DNA of 64,000 bases from Mansonella perstans (GCA_037074765.1 JBAMDO010000036.1:248001-312000), one strand, 5' to 3'; shown: positions 1 through 15,300, counted from the first letter of the stretch. The notes: a model not told the origin generated them from the sequence alone. Made by a program: numbers and translations.

Positions 1-3000
1 GAAATTTAAGAAGTGGAAAATGTGAAATAGGAAAAAAAAAAGGCGAGGCAAACTGCTGGGCTGAAATGTCGTAAAGGCGAAATGGCTATTCCTTTTAAAT
101 TTTATTGTTAATATTTTTCTTTAATAAAATAATTTTCTGTTGCTTATTGTTTGTGTAATGTGTGTAAAATAAGCTGACCATTGATTGGTCGAACTTTTGA
201 TCGAGATTTTTTTATTACATTGATTTGACAGATTTCCATCAATGTTTATTTATTGCGGTAAAATTTTTATAACTATAGCATAAATGTTAGAAAAAATCAC
301 AGCGAGTGATATTTATGTTTTGCAGAAATAATAAATGATAACAGTGAGAATTTTGACTGAAGAAATGTTTGTAATTTCATGTTACTTTTCTAAATTTATC
401 TTTTAAATATTATTCCATTCGTTTTTGTTTTTCTATTCTTTGTTTTTTTTTTTTTTTTTTTTTTTAAATAGAATATCAATAATTTTGTTAAATTGATAAT
501 TACAATAAAATGAGTTGAATTTTCTTCCAAAAAAAATTATGAGGTCAAAGTATTTTTTGTTGAAACATTTTTACAAATCAAAATTATATCGATCATTTGG
601 ATTTATTTTTTTATTTTCAGTAATGATTTAATAGTTATATGTCGATATATATATATATTTCTATAACCTTGAAAATAATATGCACAGATATATGAGCTAT
701 CCATACTTTTGTCAACAGTATGTGTCACACTGCCTAACTAATACTGTTGTCGCTACTGTTACTACAACTACCATTACTGTTATAACTACCCGAGTATTTG
801 CAATTCTAATTCTATGGATCATCAACATTTCACCTTCCCATATCATCCGTTCTTCTTCAGTAGTTTCCGGTAATCCGTAATCTACGTAATTGTTGTTGTC
901 GTTATTGCTGATTATTATTAATTTTGTCAAATGATGTTATATCGTTCATTCTTGATATATTTTTGCTTTCCCTGTCAGATATTTCAATATTTGTTAATAA
1001 AAAATCATAATCATAGTAATAATGACAATAATATTAATAAGTAATAATAGTAGCAATAATTTATTATTAAACATTAATTAATAGTAATGATAGTAACAAT
1101 AATTTGTTTTTAACATTAATAAAAAATTGTTAAATTTACAAGTACTAAATTTATGTCAGATTATTTATCAGAGATATATAGTAATCCATAGATTTTAAAT
1201 AGATTAAATAAAAAGGTAAGAAATGATGAAATCGACTCACTTCATTAATTAGGAGTAAAATTTTAAAATTGTTCAAGATATACAATCGAAGATAACTATT
1301 TACTTAAAGCGGTCACAACTACTTAAATCAAAATACGTGAATTCAGTTTTGGTGTTATGTCTAGCTGTGGTGACATGACATATGACTGGAATTAATGGAG
1401 GATATTTCAGTATTATTTATGAATGAATGAAGTTGCGAGAATAGTGCAAATAGGGCATAATTTACTTTTGAGAGGTCACAGAACAGTTTAACTGATTTTA
1501 TCAATTATTTTTGATATTTGATTGAGCGACATTTGCATTAAGTAATCTTTTCTCTCCATTTGCAGTAAATTATCATTTGAAATGAATAACTACTAATCTC
1601 TACTGTTGCTAATATTTTTTTTTTGGCTTCAAACGGAGGAACTTTGCATAATTATTCTTTGAAACATAGTTTCATTAATTGATTTTCGTTGTTAAGTTTT
1701 GAACTTATATGATAAAGAAACTTAAAAGTGAGAAACGAGTGATGTTGGTTAATTTTTGAGGTACAAAAAGCAAACAGTTCTGTTGTTTTATTCATTATTT
1801 TGCATATTATTTTTTGAAATATGGTGCCTTATACTCAAATGATCTATGAATTATCATAAAATTAGCTAAATTAATTTCTATTTATTCATAAGTAGTCTTC
1901 ATTTTCTTAATATGTTATCTATTGGCTCAAACATTAAACAGACGATGCTATGGCTCTCAAGATAGCATGACAAAGTATTATTAATGTTATTGTGTGTATA
2001 TCTGTTCATTGTATGACCTTGATATTCTCCCGAAAAATATATAGTTAATCTCGAGAATCTCTATACTTATCGCAGATTTCATAACGCGAAACTTCCAATA
2101 GGTTAATAAATCAAATTGTAAAGTAAATGTTAATGTCTTTACGAGCTATCTAATTAATTTTATAATGTTAAGATTTATTTCCCTATATCTTTGTTGTATC
2201 TAAACTGACATCCAATTATAAGCTATCAAACCTCTTTCCTATCATAAATTAACAAAGAGGCAACTGTAGCAAAATCTTACTAAACAAAGCCATTGTGTAA
2301 CTATGTCATAAAATTCTTTGTTTGATGATTATGCTTAAATGCAATGTATTGTGCTTTTTAAATCAAGCTTGTCTTTACAAAGGATTTCACTTTTTAATAA
2401 GCTTAAGTTTCTTTTAACTCAGCTCATTAAGACTAGCTCTTCTTCGCCTACAATACTCATTTACTACTATTTAAACTATCAATTATCACATCACTACCAT
2501 TTTTGAGTCTACTTACATCAACGACTACTGTTTCTGTTCTCCTCATCACCATTTTTATTATATTAATTTTACCATTAAATATGCGTTGTATATAATTGTT
2601 ACGTAACTCACGTTGTCCAATTCTTCTAATAAAGTTTAATTACCCAAGTTTGAGATTTTCCCGCAACTCAATCCAGTCATACAAACTTAATCCAAAACAC
2701 AATCAATTCAACCCAACACAACAATCCGTGATCAAACCGTTGGAAAATATTGGCTAACAGTTGACCTCTCACAAGAAATTCACGACAATACTTATCTTTC
2801 TTTCTGAATATTCCGATCTTTTTTAATATACTTTCAGTATAACTATCACTTACCGATACATATGATTTATGACTATTTGCGAAGTATGATATATCCGATC
2901 ATTTTTCATATGATAAGTGCATTCATTTATGCTGTAACAATCTTAAGATTCTCATTGGTTTTCATGATGTGTATGCAAAAGATGATATGATAACGTTGTG

Positions 3001-3307
3001 TTGTACGTATTTTAAGTCTTATCAGTGACATCTGATCTCTTCAACCTTAGCTTGTGCTTTTTTCAAGAAGACTTTTATTTTTTGCTGCAAATTTCAATTA
3101 ACGAATATTATAGTCACGGAATAAGTAATATCATGCATGTTTGATTGATGTTACGAAGTTTAGTTGATTGCGTCACTCATAGTGATTGTCAATTTGAAGT
3201 TTCTCATTTAGCTAAGCAATTTTTGTTCACCTGCGCTAAGAAATGAGTGAATTTTTAGGATTGTAATTAATTAATTACCAAGATTTAATTTGCATGAATT
3301 TTTTTAG
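1..3307. other. Non-coding or unresolved 5' flank of the UNC-83-type gene
   Basis: I see no convincing exon here. The stretch is AT-rich, with a poly-T run at 443-465 and an ATT/AATA-rich patch around 990-1130. The first certain exon of the gene downstream starts at 3308 in phase 0 without a start codon, so at least one further 5' exon must exist, either here or before position 1. A C-rich stretch at about 2668-2760 has short open frames but no clean splice pair. Confidence 0.5.
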
Positions 3308-6300
3308 ATTCTCCAACTACAAATCCAAACCGAAGGACATACATTAGTGAATAGCATTCAACAAACTGTTGCCAGGTAATTTCTTCCTTCAAATTTAGAC
3401 ATATAAATCTTCCTATTCGAGATTTGTCATTTTTCAAAAAATTGTGACTCAAAAGTCATTACAAGAACTGGGCCAGTTGTATTTGGGCCAATTTTATTCC
3501 ACATCATCAACACACTTTTCTTTGTATACATATCATCAACACTATCATTATCATTATCGTATAATAAAAATATCAGTATTATCATAATACGATAAAAGTA
3601 TTAAATATTATCATCAAAATCACATAATGGAAGTAACCATCAATATTGTTATCATTTTTATCACATGAAGTGATCATTAAAATTATTATCATCATATGGT
3701 GAAATCAATGAAAAAGGAATGATTGAAGTTTTTATGCAAAGCAAATATCTTATTTTGCAGGAATTTTGAGGTGAACGAAAGACGAAATAATCGTTGGATC
3801 CAACATTTGAAAACACTAACAAAACGTTGGCATCATTTATGGATTCGTTCTCTGTCCGTACAATGTCTCATTGAATATCAATTAGATCATCTTTGTTCTG
3901 TATGTTTTATTCAATTCTTGTCAAATTGTTGGTAGTTGATCTATTTATTGAAAGGATAAACAATGCTTGTTTGTTGCCTTTCAAGCAGCGTTTTAGTTCT
4001 AGATGTTATGAGTTGAAATAAGTTTTTTAAATAATCAAAATTAATTTTTTAGTTAACTTCTTGACTTCTAATAAATGGTTTCTTGATAGATTTTATCAAT
4101 GTTCCATTCATTTTTAAACTTACTGAACTTAGTTTTGTGAACAATTTCACTTCGTTGAGTTTTTTTTTTTTTTCTTTAATTCTTAAATTAGTACTTTAAT
4201 ATTTTATATTAATGTTTTTTTTTCAGTTTAAACCATTTGAAGCACTGTTTTTTTTTTTTTTTTTTTTTTAAATACTTTCGTTATACATATGATATTGGTT
4301 ATTTGGAAAAAATTAGGACAATTTAGAAAACGAGCAGCATAACTCTATTAGTTTCTAAAAATTCTAATTAAAATGATATATCATATCGAAGATTGGTGAC
4401 ATATTCTTTGTAGTTATATTCTACTATACAATTTCATCTTTCGCATTTATTAGCATTTTAAAAATTTTATTATTTCTTTTGGTGGTAATGATGATATAGG
4501 CTTATAGAAATAATTAAAAATCATCAAAATCGTAAAAATTCAATCCAGTTTATACCTCATTGTAATGCATTTGCCAGCTGTAATTATATCTAATTCCTTT
4601 GCATCAATTGTCAATTTATATATGCAAAAATATGTCAACTTCTTTCAAATTACTATCATATTGTTTATTGGATTTCTCAAACAAGACAGTCATCGATTGC
4701 ATAATCAAAACGACAATTCAATATCTTACCGCAGTCATCGCCAATTTTCATGAGAAATTCTCCAACAAATATTTCATTTATTAAATTAAAATTTTTAATT
4801 ATTCCTTTAATTTTTAATTTTACAGCTTTTTCAAATTGTCAGAAGGAAAAAATTAAATTTTCTTTCTTTTACTTTAATTTCATTTTTAAAAGATAATTTA
4901 GCAGAAATGTATTTTATTTTTACAATACCTTACCTATAAATCATTCCTTTGTGATCTTTCATGAAAGATTTCGTCATTTATCAATTAGTGTTATCGCTGA
5001 TTTAACATGGAATGATTGAATGGTTTTGTACTTGCTGAAAATGCGTTATAGTCAGATTTAAAAAACTTTTACTATTTGGAAATTCTTTTGAATATATATT
5101 TGTTCACAGATTCTAAAATTTTAACAATTATCCGGCCCAATTTCAGGTCACGCATAATGACCTCGTTTTTACGCAGAGTGTCCTCTTCGCTTTTAGATCA
5201 TTTTAGAACCAGTCATCTGCTGTTTCATTGTATAAAATTATAATATTACAGGAATCCTGTTAACGCATGGATGCACTGCATCCTTTCTACATATTTTTTT
5301 ACTAGCTCAAATTCTCCCCATTATTTCGTGGAATTTAAATTGAAATTTAATGTACAATCTCAACTATTCATTCAATCTCATTAATAATTTTCATGCATTG
5401 TTTCTTTTTGGCGATTCATGAAATCCTTCGTTATTAATAGATCTTTTAATTGAAATCTGCTAATTAATCAATTAATTTCTAGAACTAAAAATCATTAATC
5501 ACTCTGTTCTCATTATTATTATTTTCATTATTTATTTATTTATTAAATATTATTACTATCATAACTATAATTATTATTGTTACTAACTATTATTATTACT
5601 ATTATTATTTGTAATTATAGTCATTATTGTTACAAATTATTGTTGTTGTAATTAGTAATATTAATAATAATAATTATTATTATTTATAAAAGTATGCTAT
5701 AATGCATTTTCGTTGAAAAGTTTTAAGCATGCAATCTAATCGTAACAATGAACTGAAGTGTGTAAATCCTTCCTTCCACTACAAGTTGTTCCTAATTTCT
5801 ATTTATCAAGTAGACGCTAATTGTCCGTTTTCATTCATATTTTGCTATTCCTTCCTCTAAAATTATTTTGGATTAAAATTTATGCTTAAGACTATTTGTC
5901 TCTTTTGAAGCAGCTTAATAGTATACTTTAGTATTATAAAAAGTTTCTGTGACCGATAATTTGATAGGATTAACTTAAAAAACGATTGACATTGTCGTAT
6001 AAATGTGGTAGCAGCTGTTTGCATTCTTTTTTACATTTAATTTATACAAATGCTTTCTTTTTTTCTCTTACTTTCCTTTCTTATTTTCGCTTTGTATTTT
6101 TTACATTTATTTTTTTTTAAAAAATTGAATGACAAACCGTGAATAATCGTAAATGGATACCATTTGTTTCGTATCAGTTTGTTCACATGCGTGCCTGCAA
6201 TTGCACTTTAATTTTCCATTTTCCGTTTCTTTCATTCGGTATTACAGTTACTTTAAACAGTTAGAAATTGTTTAGGAAAAAAAATAACGAAATTATTTTA

Positions 6301-9300
6301 ACTAAATTTTCATTCATAAATAATTTCTATCCATTCATTTGCATCAATTTTGGCGTTTTATTTTAAAACTAACCAGTGGATAAGTTATGTATCATCTTAT
6401 CTTTCTAATCTTTTATAAATACAACTGAAATACACTCTCTTAGATGACTTTATCAGTTCAAAATAATCATAATTTTATATATTACCTTTTGTAGATATAA
6501 ATTAATAAAGTCTGTAAATTAAAGTGAATGAAGTATAACTACTGTAACAAGTAAATTGATACAGTGCACAAATTACATTAGAATACATCGACAGCTATTT
6601 AAAAAAAGATTTTTTTTCTGTTATTTCCTGAAGAAAAAGGGAAATGTCCATTTACACTTCTCTATACTGATAATTAATGATATAGAAGCAATTAATCGTT
6701 ATGATAATAAGTATAATATTAACAATGAATTATTTGTAAGTGCGAATGTTTACAGGTGTAAAGGTTAATGCAACAAATATTCTGTGTTACATAAATAGTA
6801 ATATTTTATTTTATAAGTAAAATTAATTTTTTTCTAATAAATGGTGAAATTTTTCAAATTAGTACTGATAAAAATTTTGTTTTCTTCTTGTATATGTTGA
6901 TTTTTGATCTTAGAAAAGTAGAAATGGAATGAAATTGTTGATTTTGTTTGATAAAATATTTCATCCCTTCTCAAGAGTTCAAAGTTTATTATTCACAAAG
7001 TGAAGGAGTTTTTTTTTTGTCACATCGATTTCCATTGGGATTTTAATTGATAAATTATTACATGCTTTCCCACTCATTTATGTTTCCGCTACATTTTTTT
7101 TCCTTTTCGTTTTCATTTTTCATTTTTTGAAATTTAATTTCCTGGCTGTAGTTTGTCTTTTCTTCTCTTTCATCATATATTTTATAAAAATCTCCATAAA
7201 AGAAATGTTCGTCTTTTTGTGGTGTGAGTTTCATTTTTACTTTTTACTTTTCTAATTTTTTACTTTTTAATTTTTATTTCACTTTTAACTTTACTCTTCA
7301 TTCTTGTTGGTAAGCTTTTCAATTAATTTCTTTGTTAGTTTTGAGTAACTTTTTTGACATAAGCAGACTAATTGTTTGTTACATAAAAACCTGTTTACGT
7401 TAAAATTACACTGACTGAAATTAGTAGAATTTGTTCCATTTCATAAACGCATGGAATAGTAAAACCATTTAATTTCCTTATTTTAGCTTTTTTCATTTAT
7501 CGAATTTTTAGTTTTAAACGTTTCATGTGGGCATAATTTCTTCTTCCATTACACACCTGTCCACCTACAAACATATTCATTCACCTATCATAAATTAATT
7601 GATGTATCTATCTATTGATGCTGTCCATTTATCCTATTCATAATTCTACCTAACCTTTCATTAACACGCAGCTCGGTGTAACCTTTTCTATTTTCCACTA
7701 AAAGCTGTTTACTCTTTACTCTCATTTATTAGTCTCATGAAAAGCTCAATTTCCTAATTAATTTGTTTATCACTTTTGACAACTATTTTTATTCTATTGA
7801 AAACTTGCTTATTACATTCAGTACTTCCGGTACTTCCATCATTGTTTGCAACAATTCTAATCATTTTCATGTCTCAGATTCTCTGAAATATTGTCCAGAT
7901 TTTTTAAAAATTAAATTATCATCAGGAATTCATGCTTAGTTTAATAAGAATTAAACTATTTCATGTACTTTTATACAATTTTTCAAGTAGCATATTACTG
8001 AAATTCTTTTACATTTATGGATAGTAAAAAGGAAGTAAAATTAGTAAACATAATTTTGAACTTTTACAATTTCATTGATTTATCATTTCTGAAATTTTTT
8101 CTTTCCATCCTGCTGAAGTCCACCAATATATTACTTTTCATTTTTTTTTTTTTTTTGCAAGGTGAAATTCATCTATCATGAGAAAGGAACGAACCTATCT
8201 CCTGTCACCTATTCTTCTTATTTTATGCTCATTCGATTATACATGAATTTCCAAGTGACATGTGACACATCGAGAATTTGTGAGATTTTGCTAGAAAATG
8301 AGACTCTTTTTTTCTCTATTTTCAAGTTTTTCAGAATCATTTCATCTATCCTTCAATTTATTTTATCTTATTTCTTTTAGTTTAAATCTTTTTTTTAAAA
8401 GAATATGGTAGGTAAACATTACGATAGTAAATACAAATGCAAAGTAATTATACTAAAGAGACGGCTAATTGTCGCATTGATCACTTTTGATATGAACTTA
8501 TTGACCTTGTCGCTGAATAACATTTCTGTTGCTTTTATGTTCCAGACATTTATTTTATGTTACTGTAGAAATTCCAATCAAATATTTTTATGACAAATAT
8601 AAATTTCCATTCTTGCATGGTACGAATGATAACCAGCAGTCATTTTTACTGCGATTCATTCTGGTCATTGGTGGTAGGAGTTTTAAGACTGAGGGAAAAT
8701 ATAGGTACAATCCTAAAATAGCGTTAAACTTTAGTTTTAATAGCGATAATTGAGTTTTACTGTTATTAACTAAGTATAATAATATCGAATGCTGATAACA
8801 TAAAAAATATAATTGATGAAATGCTTAGATGAATGATTCAGGTTGGAGGTTTATTCATTCTCTGAAAAATTTATGTATGGATAAAAAAGATAGGACAAAG
8901 ATAAAAAAAGAAAGATAGGAAAAAGAGAGGTAGAAAGCGATAATGATAAGATTGCAAGCATATCATGCTATATCTTATCAGATCATATTGTGGCTTATTG
9001 TTGATTGGATAATCTTTAAAATTTCGATGCTCACATTTGATTGATAATGAACATAACATACTAAATGATAATACTATGATAAGGGCAGCAATGCAGTAAG
9101 CGATTAGTGATAGTGATATATGACTGGTATGATCGTAATGATAATGAAAATGCAGTAAGCAATGAATGATAAAGATAATCGAAATGATAATGGTATATAA
9201 TCAATAATAGTGATGATAGCAATAGTAATAATACGATTGCTACATTAAAAGTGTCAAATAGTCAAATTTTTAAAAGGAATAATTGCGTATTGATGGGGAA

Positions 9301-12300
9301 GTGTGAGGATTGTATTATTATGCAAACAAAATTGGATGTTTATAAACTTTCTTCAAATATTTGTAGTAGGGATAGAGTACATTCCTATGCTCTTATTCGC
9401 TGATGTGGTGATAGCATTTTATGATATATAATTTCATCTCAGCAAATTCGTCATCTCAAAAAATAATAACAGCTTCATATTAATCGTTGCTTTATGGTTT
9501 TGTATGAATGAATCATTTCAAATGTTTGTTTGAATGTATGCTAGTTTTGTTGTTGTATTTATTGCTGAATGGTTTATTGGATGATTTAAGCTTGTTGGGT
9601 AAAGGGGGGATTTTAATAAAATTAATTCATTTTTAAATGTGAAGGTACGAAGGGCAAAAAATGAAAATGGTAAAAATTAAAAAATGGGAGTAATTGAATC
9701 TGATGAAAAGAACGAAATAGAATGATGATAATGATATATTAACAGTGATTACATATTTTTGCAGAGTGATGAGGAATCAGAAAGCGATCCAGAATTACGA
9801 GAACCACAGGTGAAACGACGATGTCTTCCTAGCAATGACGAAAATTGGAAGAAATACATCGAAAGAGATGAATTAGGAAAAGGAAGTGACGAAGATATCA
9901 TACCATTTGCTATCGAGGAATACGAAAGTATTGACTGCAAAACAATGACACAAACAGAGTTTGTATATTATTATAACAAATATTGCGCAGATGATATAAT
10001 ACGAAGAATAATTATTTTATGAAATACTGAGTTTTTTTGTAGCATAAAATCTATTGATTGATTGTTATTAAATTTCACATAAATAAATGGTACTATTAGT
10101 GGAATAAATGAACTAATAAATGTGAAGTAAATGAAATTGCTGAATTGAAAGGACTAAACTTAATGAATGAATAAATGAATAAGATCATTAAATATGTCAA
10201 ATAATAATTTTATTGATTGCCAGTGCAAAGATTATTTAATTTAGAGAGGGACATTTATGCAAAAATGATGAAGAAGTGAAGTTGAATGAATCGGCATGTT
10301 CAACAACTACAACGACAGTAATTGCTGCTACGACAACCAATAACAGCTGTGCAGTAACACATTGTCATTCGAATGATGAAAATTCCTGGAATAATAATGC
10401 GAGTAATTTGGACGAAGTGAATTCTCATTTAACGTTAGTTCATTAATTTAATTACTTTGTTGAAATAGTTTCGCGACAAGATTTCATCACAACTTTTGGT
10501 CACCAATCCAATTTTAGATTAATCCGTCAAATGTTTGCTATCGAAACTATCAAATTATCTTTAATCTCAATTAGGCATTTCTCTTTTTTCTCTTGTGGAA
10601 TGAAATTATCAGTTTATAATCCTATAACTGGAATGAATAGATCTTAGTGGATATATTTTAAATTTTAATTACAGAGAAAAGATGATATAAAAAAGAAAAT
10701 CAATGTAGATACTATTCAAATTTATTCGGATCTGTTTTTCGAGAAGTTTTATTTGAGCATCCGAATTTTGGATTATTTCAGTTCTGAAAAATTTCTCGTA
10801 ATGGTTTCATGTTGGAAGTGCATTAAATAATAATACAATAAATGTTTGTTTTAAAGTTGGTTATCACCAATGGATATAAACGAGCAACAACAACAGCAAA
10901 TGCAGTACTTGCCGGTGAAAAATTTCTACAAGACAGTACCACTAGATGAAACTGGTAATATCTAGTAATGCAAGATTATCTTCTCTGCTATCATTTTTAT
11001 TCTTAAAAGTTCTTGGCTATTTTTAAATGTTATTTTTTGAGATATTTAAGTAATACTTGTTAGCCATCAGTTTTATTCTTAGTATATTGAGAATATTTAA
11101 ATTAACTCTGTTGATTAAAAATAACTGCGTGAGGAACGTTCGCCAGGAAAAAAAGTTAAGTAATAATATTAAGTAATGCAAGTGCCAACTGCAAGGCAAA
11201 ATATCAGCGATACCTATTGAAATATTTATTTCTACATGATAAGATTTTGCTAGGAAAAATTGATTTTTTACTTGATGAAAATTGATAAGTTATAATTAAG
11301 ATATATTGAAGGGGCTACAGATACCGAAGTGCCGCGGATATCAGTGTCAGAATGGCACAATGAAAATTCGGGCTATATAGCTGATATGCATGTGTTCACC
11401 GATTCTTTAATTGTGAATACGGAAGAGGAACCTGAAATGGATTCTAATGATAATATTAAAGTATTTTTATTTTTGTAAAATTTCTGTCATACGATTAATT
11501 AATTGTTGCAATGAAAAATGTATTTATAGGAGATATTATCAATGTTAAATGATGATGAAAATGGTAATCCAAAATGGGATACATTCAAAGAGCAAGGTAC
11601 TCAATGGTGTGAATTTAAATATGGCAAAACTCACTATCAGTTACCTTTTAGGCGTAATTGGCTTCTTAGCTGCAGTGATAATAATGATAAGGTTTGGATT
11701 TATATATTCTTCTATTAATTTTTCTGGATAACCAATGAATGTATTCATACTGATTCCAAAATCATTTTTTTACAGCATTCTTGCGATGCATCTAGTGAAG
11801 AGAGTGATGACTTACCAACAGATCTTAATCCGATCATTGAAGCTAAAACCACTACACCATCATCATCAGTTCTGGACATGAGGCTATCCTCATTGAAAAG
11901 ACGGCGCAAAGGGCGACTGAGCACATCCGATCGTTTCCCATCGGTGTTGAAGATGTCTAATAGCGCACTGGTACAACAGGTGGATTTGGGTTCTCATTTT
12001 AGGAGATGGATAAATTTAAGCTCTTATTAACCCTGTTTGCTTATTTTGAATCTTGTCTTTCATGGCTCTTATTTTTATCTTACTCTTCCTGAACTTTAAT
12101 TTCAAATTCCTTATACCATCCATTTTGGTCCAGTTTCATAATACTGCCTTTCCCTGATCATTATGAAAATTTATCCTTTTAACTGTCTTCCAATCTTTAA
12201 TTATATCTTTTTTAAGATAAGAGATTTTCAACTGATCCATTTTTATGCGAATTTTTGCAAATGGATTGTGTGACAAATTCTCTGTACTTCAAATTGATAG

Positions 12301-15300
12301 TAGTAGTTTCAGGATATGGAAAATAGTATGTGTTCACAGACATGGTCTGAAATACCTCACATTGATGGTGATACTGCATCGTTAAGTTCAATTCGTTTAC
12401 CAACGGCTCACTATTTGGGAGATGCATTTCGTATTAAGCATCAGGTACGACGTAAATTACGTGCTCGACGTCTTCCGCGATCTATGTCTGATGGCGAACA
12501 TCTCGGGATCTGTATGAATGGTTAATGTTTTAATCTTATCATCGGTTCCGAGCAAAATCGTTTTTATGAGATAACGGAGAAATGATCTTAACAAAATATT
12601 AAAATTAAATAATTAGAAACTTTCTAGAAATAAAAATGGCGTTAGAAATTTTAATCATTAAGGGGATTGTCACGCAAATCATTTTTCAAGCAAACCATTT
12701 TCGATTAACTAGAGAGTCACGTAACTAAATGAACTTATTTTTGCAGCATCAATTCATTCGGCTCCAGGAGCATCATCAATATCAAACTGGAATGCCAATT
12801 TTTATCGTGATAGTGATACCACCGGACCGGATCAGAGTGATGCCCAACCGTATGAATGGGATGATTACAAGGTTAATTGTGAATCAGTTTGATTGATCAC
12901 TGAAGATTTTTAGCCAGTAACTCTATCTCGATTTACATTCTTAATTTATCGTCATCTCCTGCGAATCTGTTTTAACATATAATTTTAATATAAGTAATGC
13001 TATGTGAGAAGTTGAATCTATAATTATGATAATACGCATTTTCATTAGCATCCAGTCATGATGACATGTCAGTTAACAGCTAAATTTTATCATTATTATT
13101 ATCATCAAATTGTTCTATAGATATATTTCTGTTAGCCTGTTTTAATTCACAGAATTTCTTTCTTACCTTCCTTTAACTTGTAATTGTAGTATTATTTATG
13201 TAATCTACTGAACAGTTTTAAGCAAAATAAATTAGTTCAAATCATTTATACATTTTTAGTTCATTTTGAGGCCCTGATTGAATTTTATAAATGAAACATT
13301 CAAGGATACTTATGGCAATGATGGCTTCCAATTGCTATATCTGTATATTTCTTCATTCACGGGTCATGAACAAATATAGTAATTCGAAAAGTTGACGACT
13401 TTGTTTACTTACATAAAATACATACTTAGGAAAATAGTAGTTGTAAAGAAGAATTAGAACTTATCAATGCTGTTTTTCAGTAATTGAAATCAAGCTCATA
13501 ATATTTAGTTTCTTCCAGTGGAATTGATTAATTACTATTAGTACAAATTTTATATAAACACTCAACAACTGACATTATTTTGTGAAATTCTAAAATTATT
13601 TACAATATTTTCGAGTTGCTAAATTTGATGAACTAATGATCTTCATACGGTAAATTAGATTATCATTACTTAAATACATTAATTCCTATTTTTCTCGTAA
13701 TTTTTTCCCTTGTCAATCTTTTTTTTTTTGTTGTCGCAACAAAATTTCCGTTTTTATTTTACACTTCTAAATTCAAATCAAATTTAAGACATTATATCTT
13801 CATTTCTGTGGATGGTTTTATTGTTGTATAATCTGAGGAGATATTTCAGCCACCAGCAAAAGCCGAAGATCAATGGGATGATGTGAGTGACCGGGAAGAT
13901 ATATCAGTGCTGACCATTGAGGATGATTTTCATATGCAACTTGGTAGTTCTCATTCTACATTTCCAACTCATTTATTGTATTCATCAAATCATATATCCC
14001 ATATTGATGTAAGTTTCTTTTTTTCCTTATGTTTATTTAATTTGTTTTTTATTCAGATTATTATTGAATGAATCAATGACTACAGTATCAATTTATCACT
14101 GATCTGATTGATTTTCGCATACTTGCTGAATCAGTGTTTTCAGTGCTAATAGTTTTTGTACTATGTGTTGAATTCCAACAGCTTTATTTCTTCATATTTT
14201 AACTTTGCAAATTTGTGTTTATAATTCAATATAGTATAATGCAGTATCATGATAAATGGGGACATGATATGCATATGATACGATTATTTTTGATTTTTTT
14301 AATTTCATTAATTTACTACGTTCAATCAATTATAGTCAATTTGCAGGACGAAAAGAAGACGCCAGTACGAGAAAAAGCACCACGACCCGTTGCCACAATT
14401 GCCGGGAAATGTGTACGAAAGCATTCGGTAGGTCCATCTGTCACATCCGCTTTTAGGAGTTCCATGGATACGAGTAATATTAGCAATACTGCTCAATAGA
14501 TCGTACCATACGTTATGGTGTAATTAGCGGAAATGAATGGATTTCTTTCATTTTATTTACCTTGTAACAATTCGTATGCTATGAAAGAGTTCGTTGCTAG
14601 GTGATAATGCCGTATGGTTAATGATTGATGATGATTTGGGAAAAATACCATCTGCTCGGCAAATAGCAATCAAAAAACATTTTACGATCCATCTATAGCT
14701 ACAGCATTTCAGTTCGGAAATTAAATTTATAGATTTTTTTGATTTAACTTCCAATAGCCTTGTAATAAATTTCTTTTACTGATAATGAAGAAAGTAAACA
14801 GATGGACTGAATAAGAAGTTGAAATTTGGGAAGGAGATCTCAGGATACTTCTTTCATGAAATTTTTAAAATTGCAGTATCTAGCAGTTAAGCAATGAAAT
14901 ACTAATTTTTAGCTAGCTGTCACTTTTTCCCAAGTATTATTTGATTTTAAGCTTTTCTATCTCTTACATTCTTCTGTAATTTTTATTAAAATGTGACATT
15001 TTCAAGTTGAAAAAATTTCGCCTTATCTTTTGGAGAAAAAAGCAAAATTTCGTTAATGGGGACTATTTTACAGGATGTAAGTGTTAACGATAAGCTGGAA
15101 TTGGTCAAAGCGAGGAATTGGTCAGTACCGTTAACAACATGCAAGTTGTTGAATTCATCAAAATTACGATACTTTTCCGAGTCGGATTTGAATAACGTTA
15201 TAATGGCAAATGCCGGTAACACAAATGACAATACCGAACATATACAGTCATTACCATTTCCATCCTTGTCCCAACAATCACACTTACCTACTATTTTATC

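Noticed and set aside
680..930. Overlapping open frames on both strands
   Set aside because: Low-complexity Val/Thr/Ile and Asn translations from a simple-sequence region; no splice context or family resemblance.
2668..2760. C-rich stretch with a 26-codon open frame after CAATCCAG, possible missing 5' exon of the KASH gene
   Set aside because: Similar openness in more than one frame and no good donor in phase with the 3308 exon.
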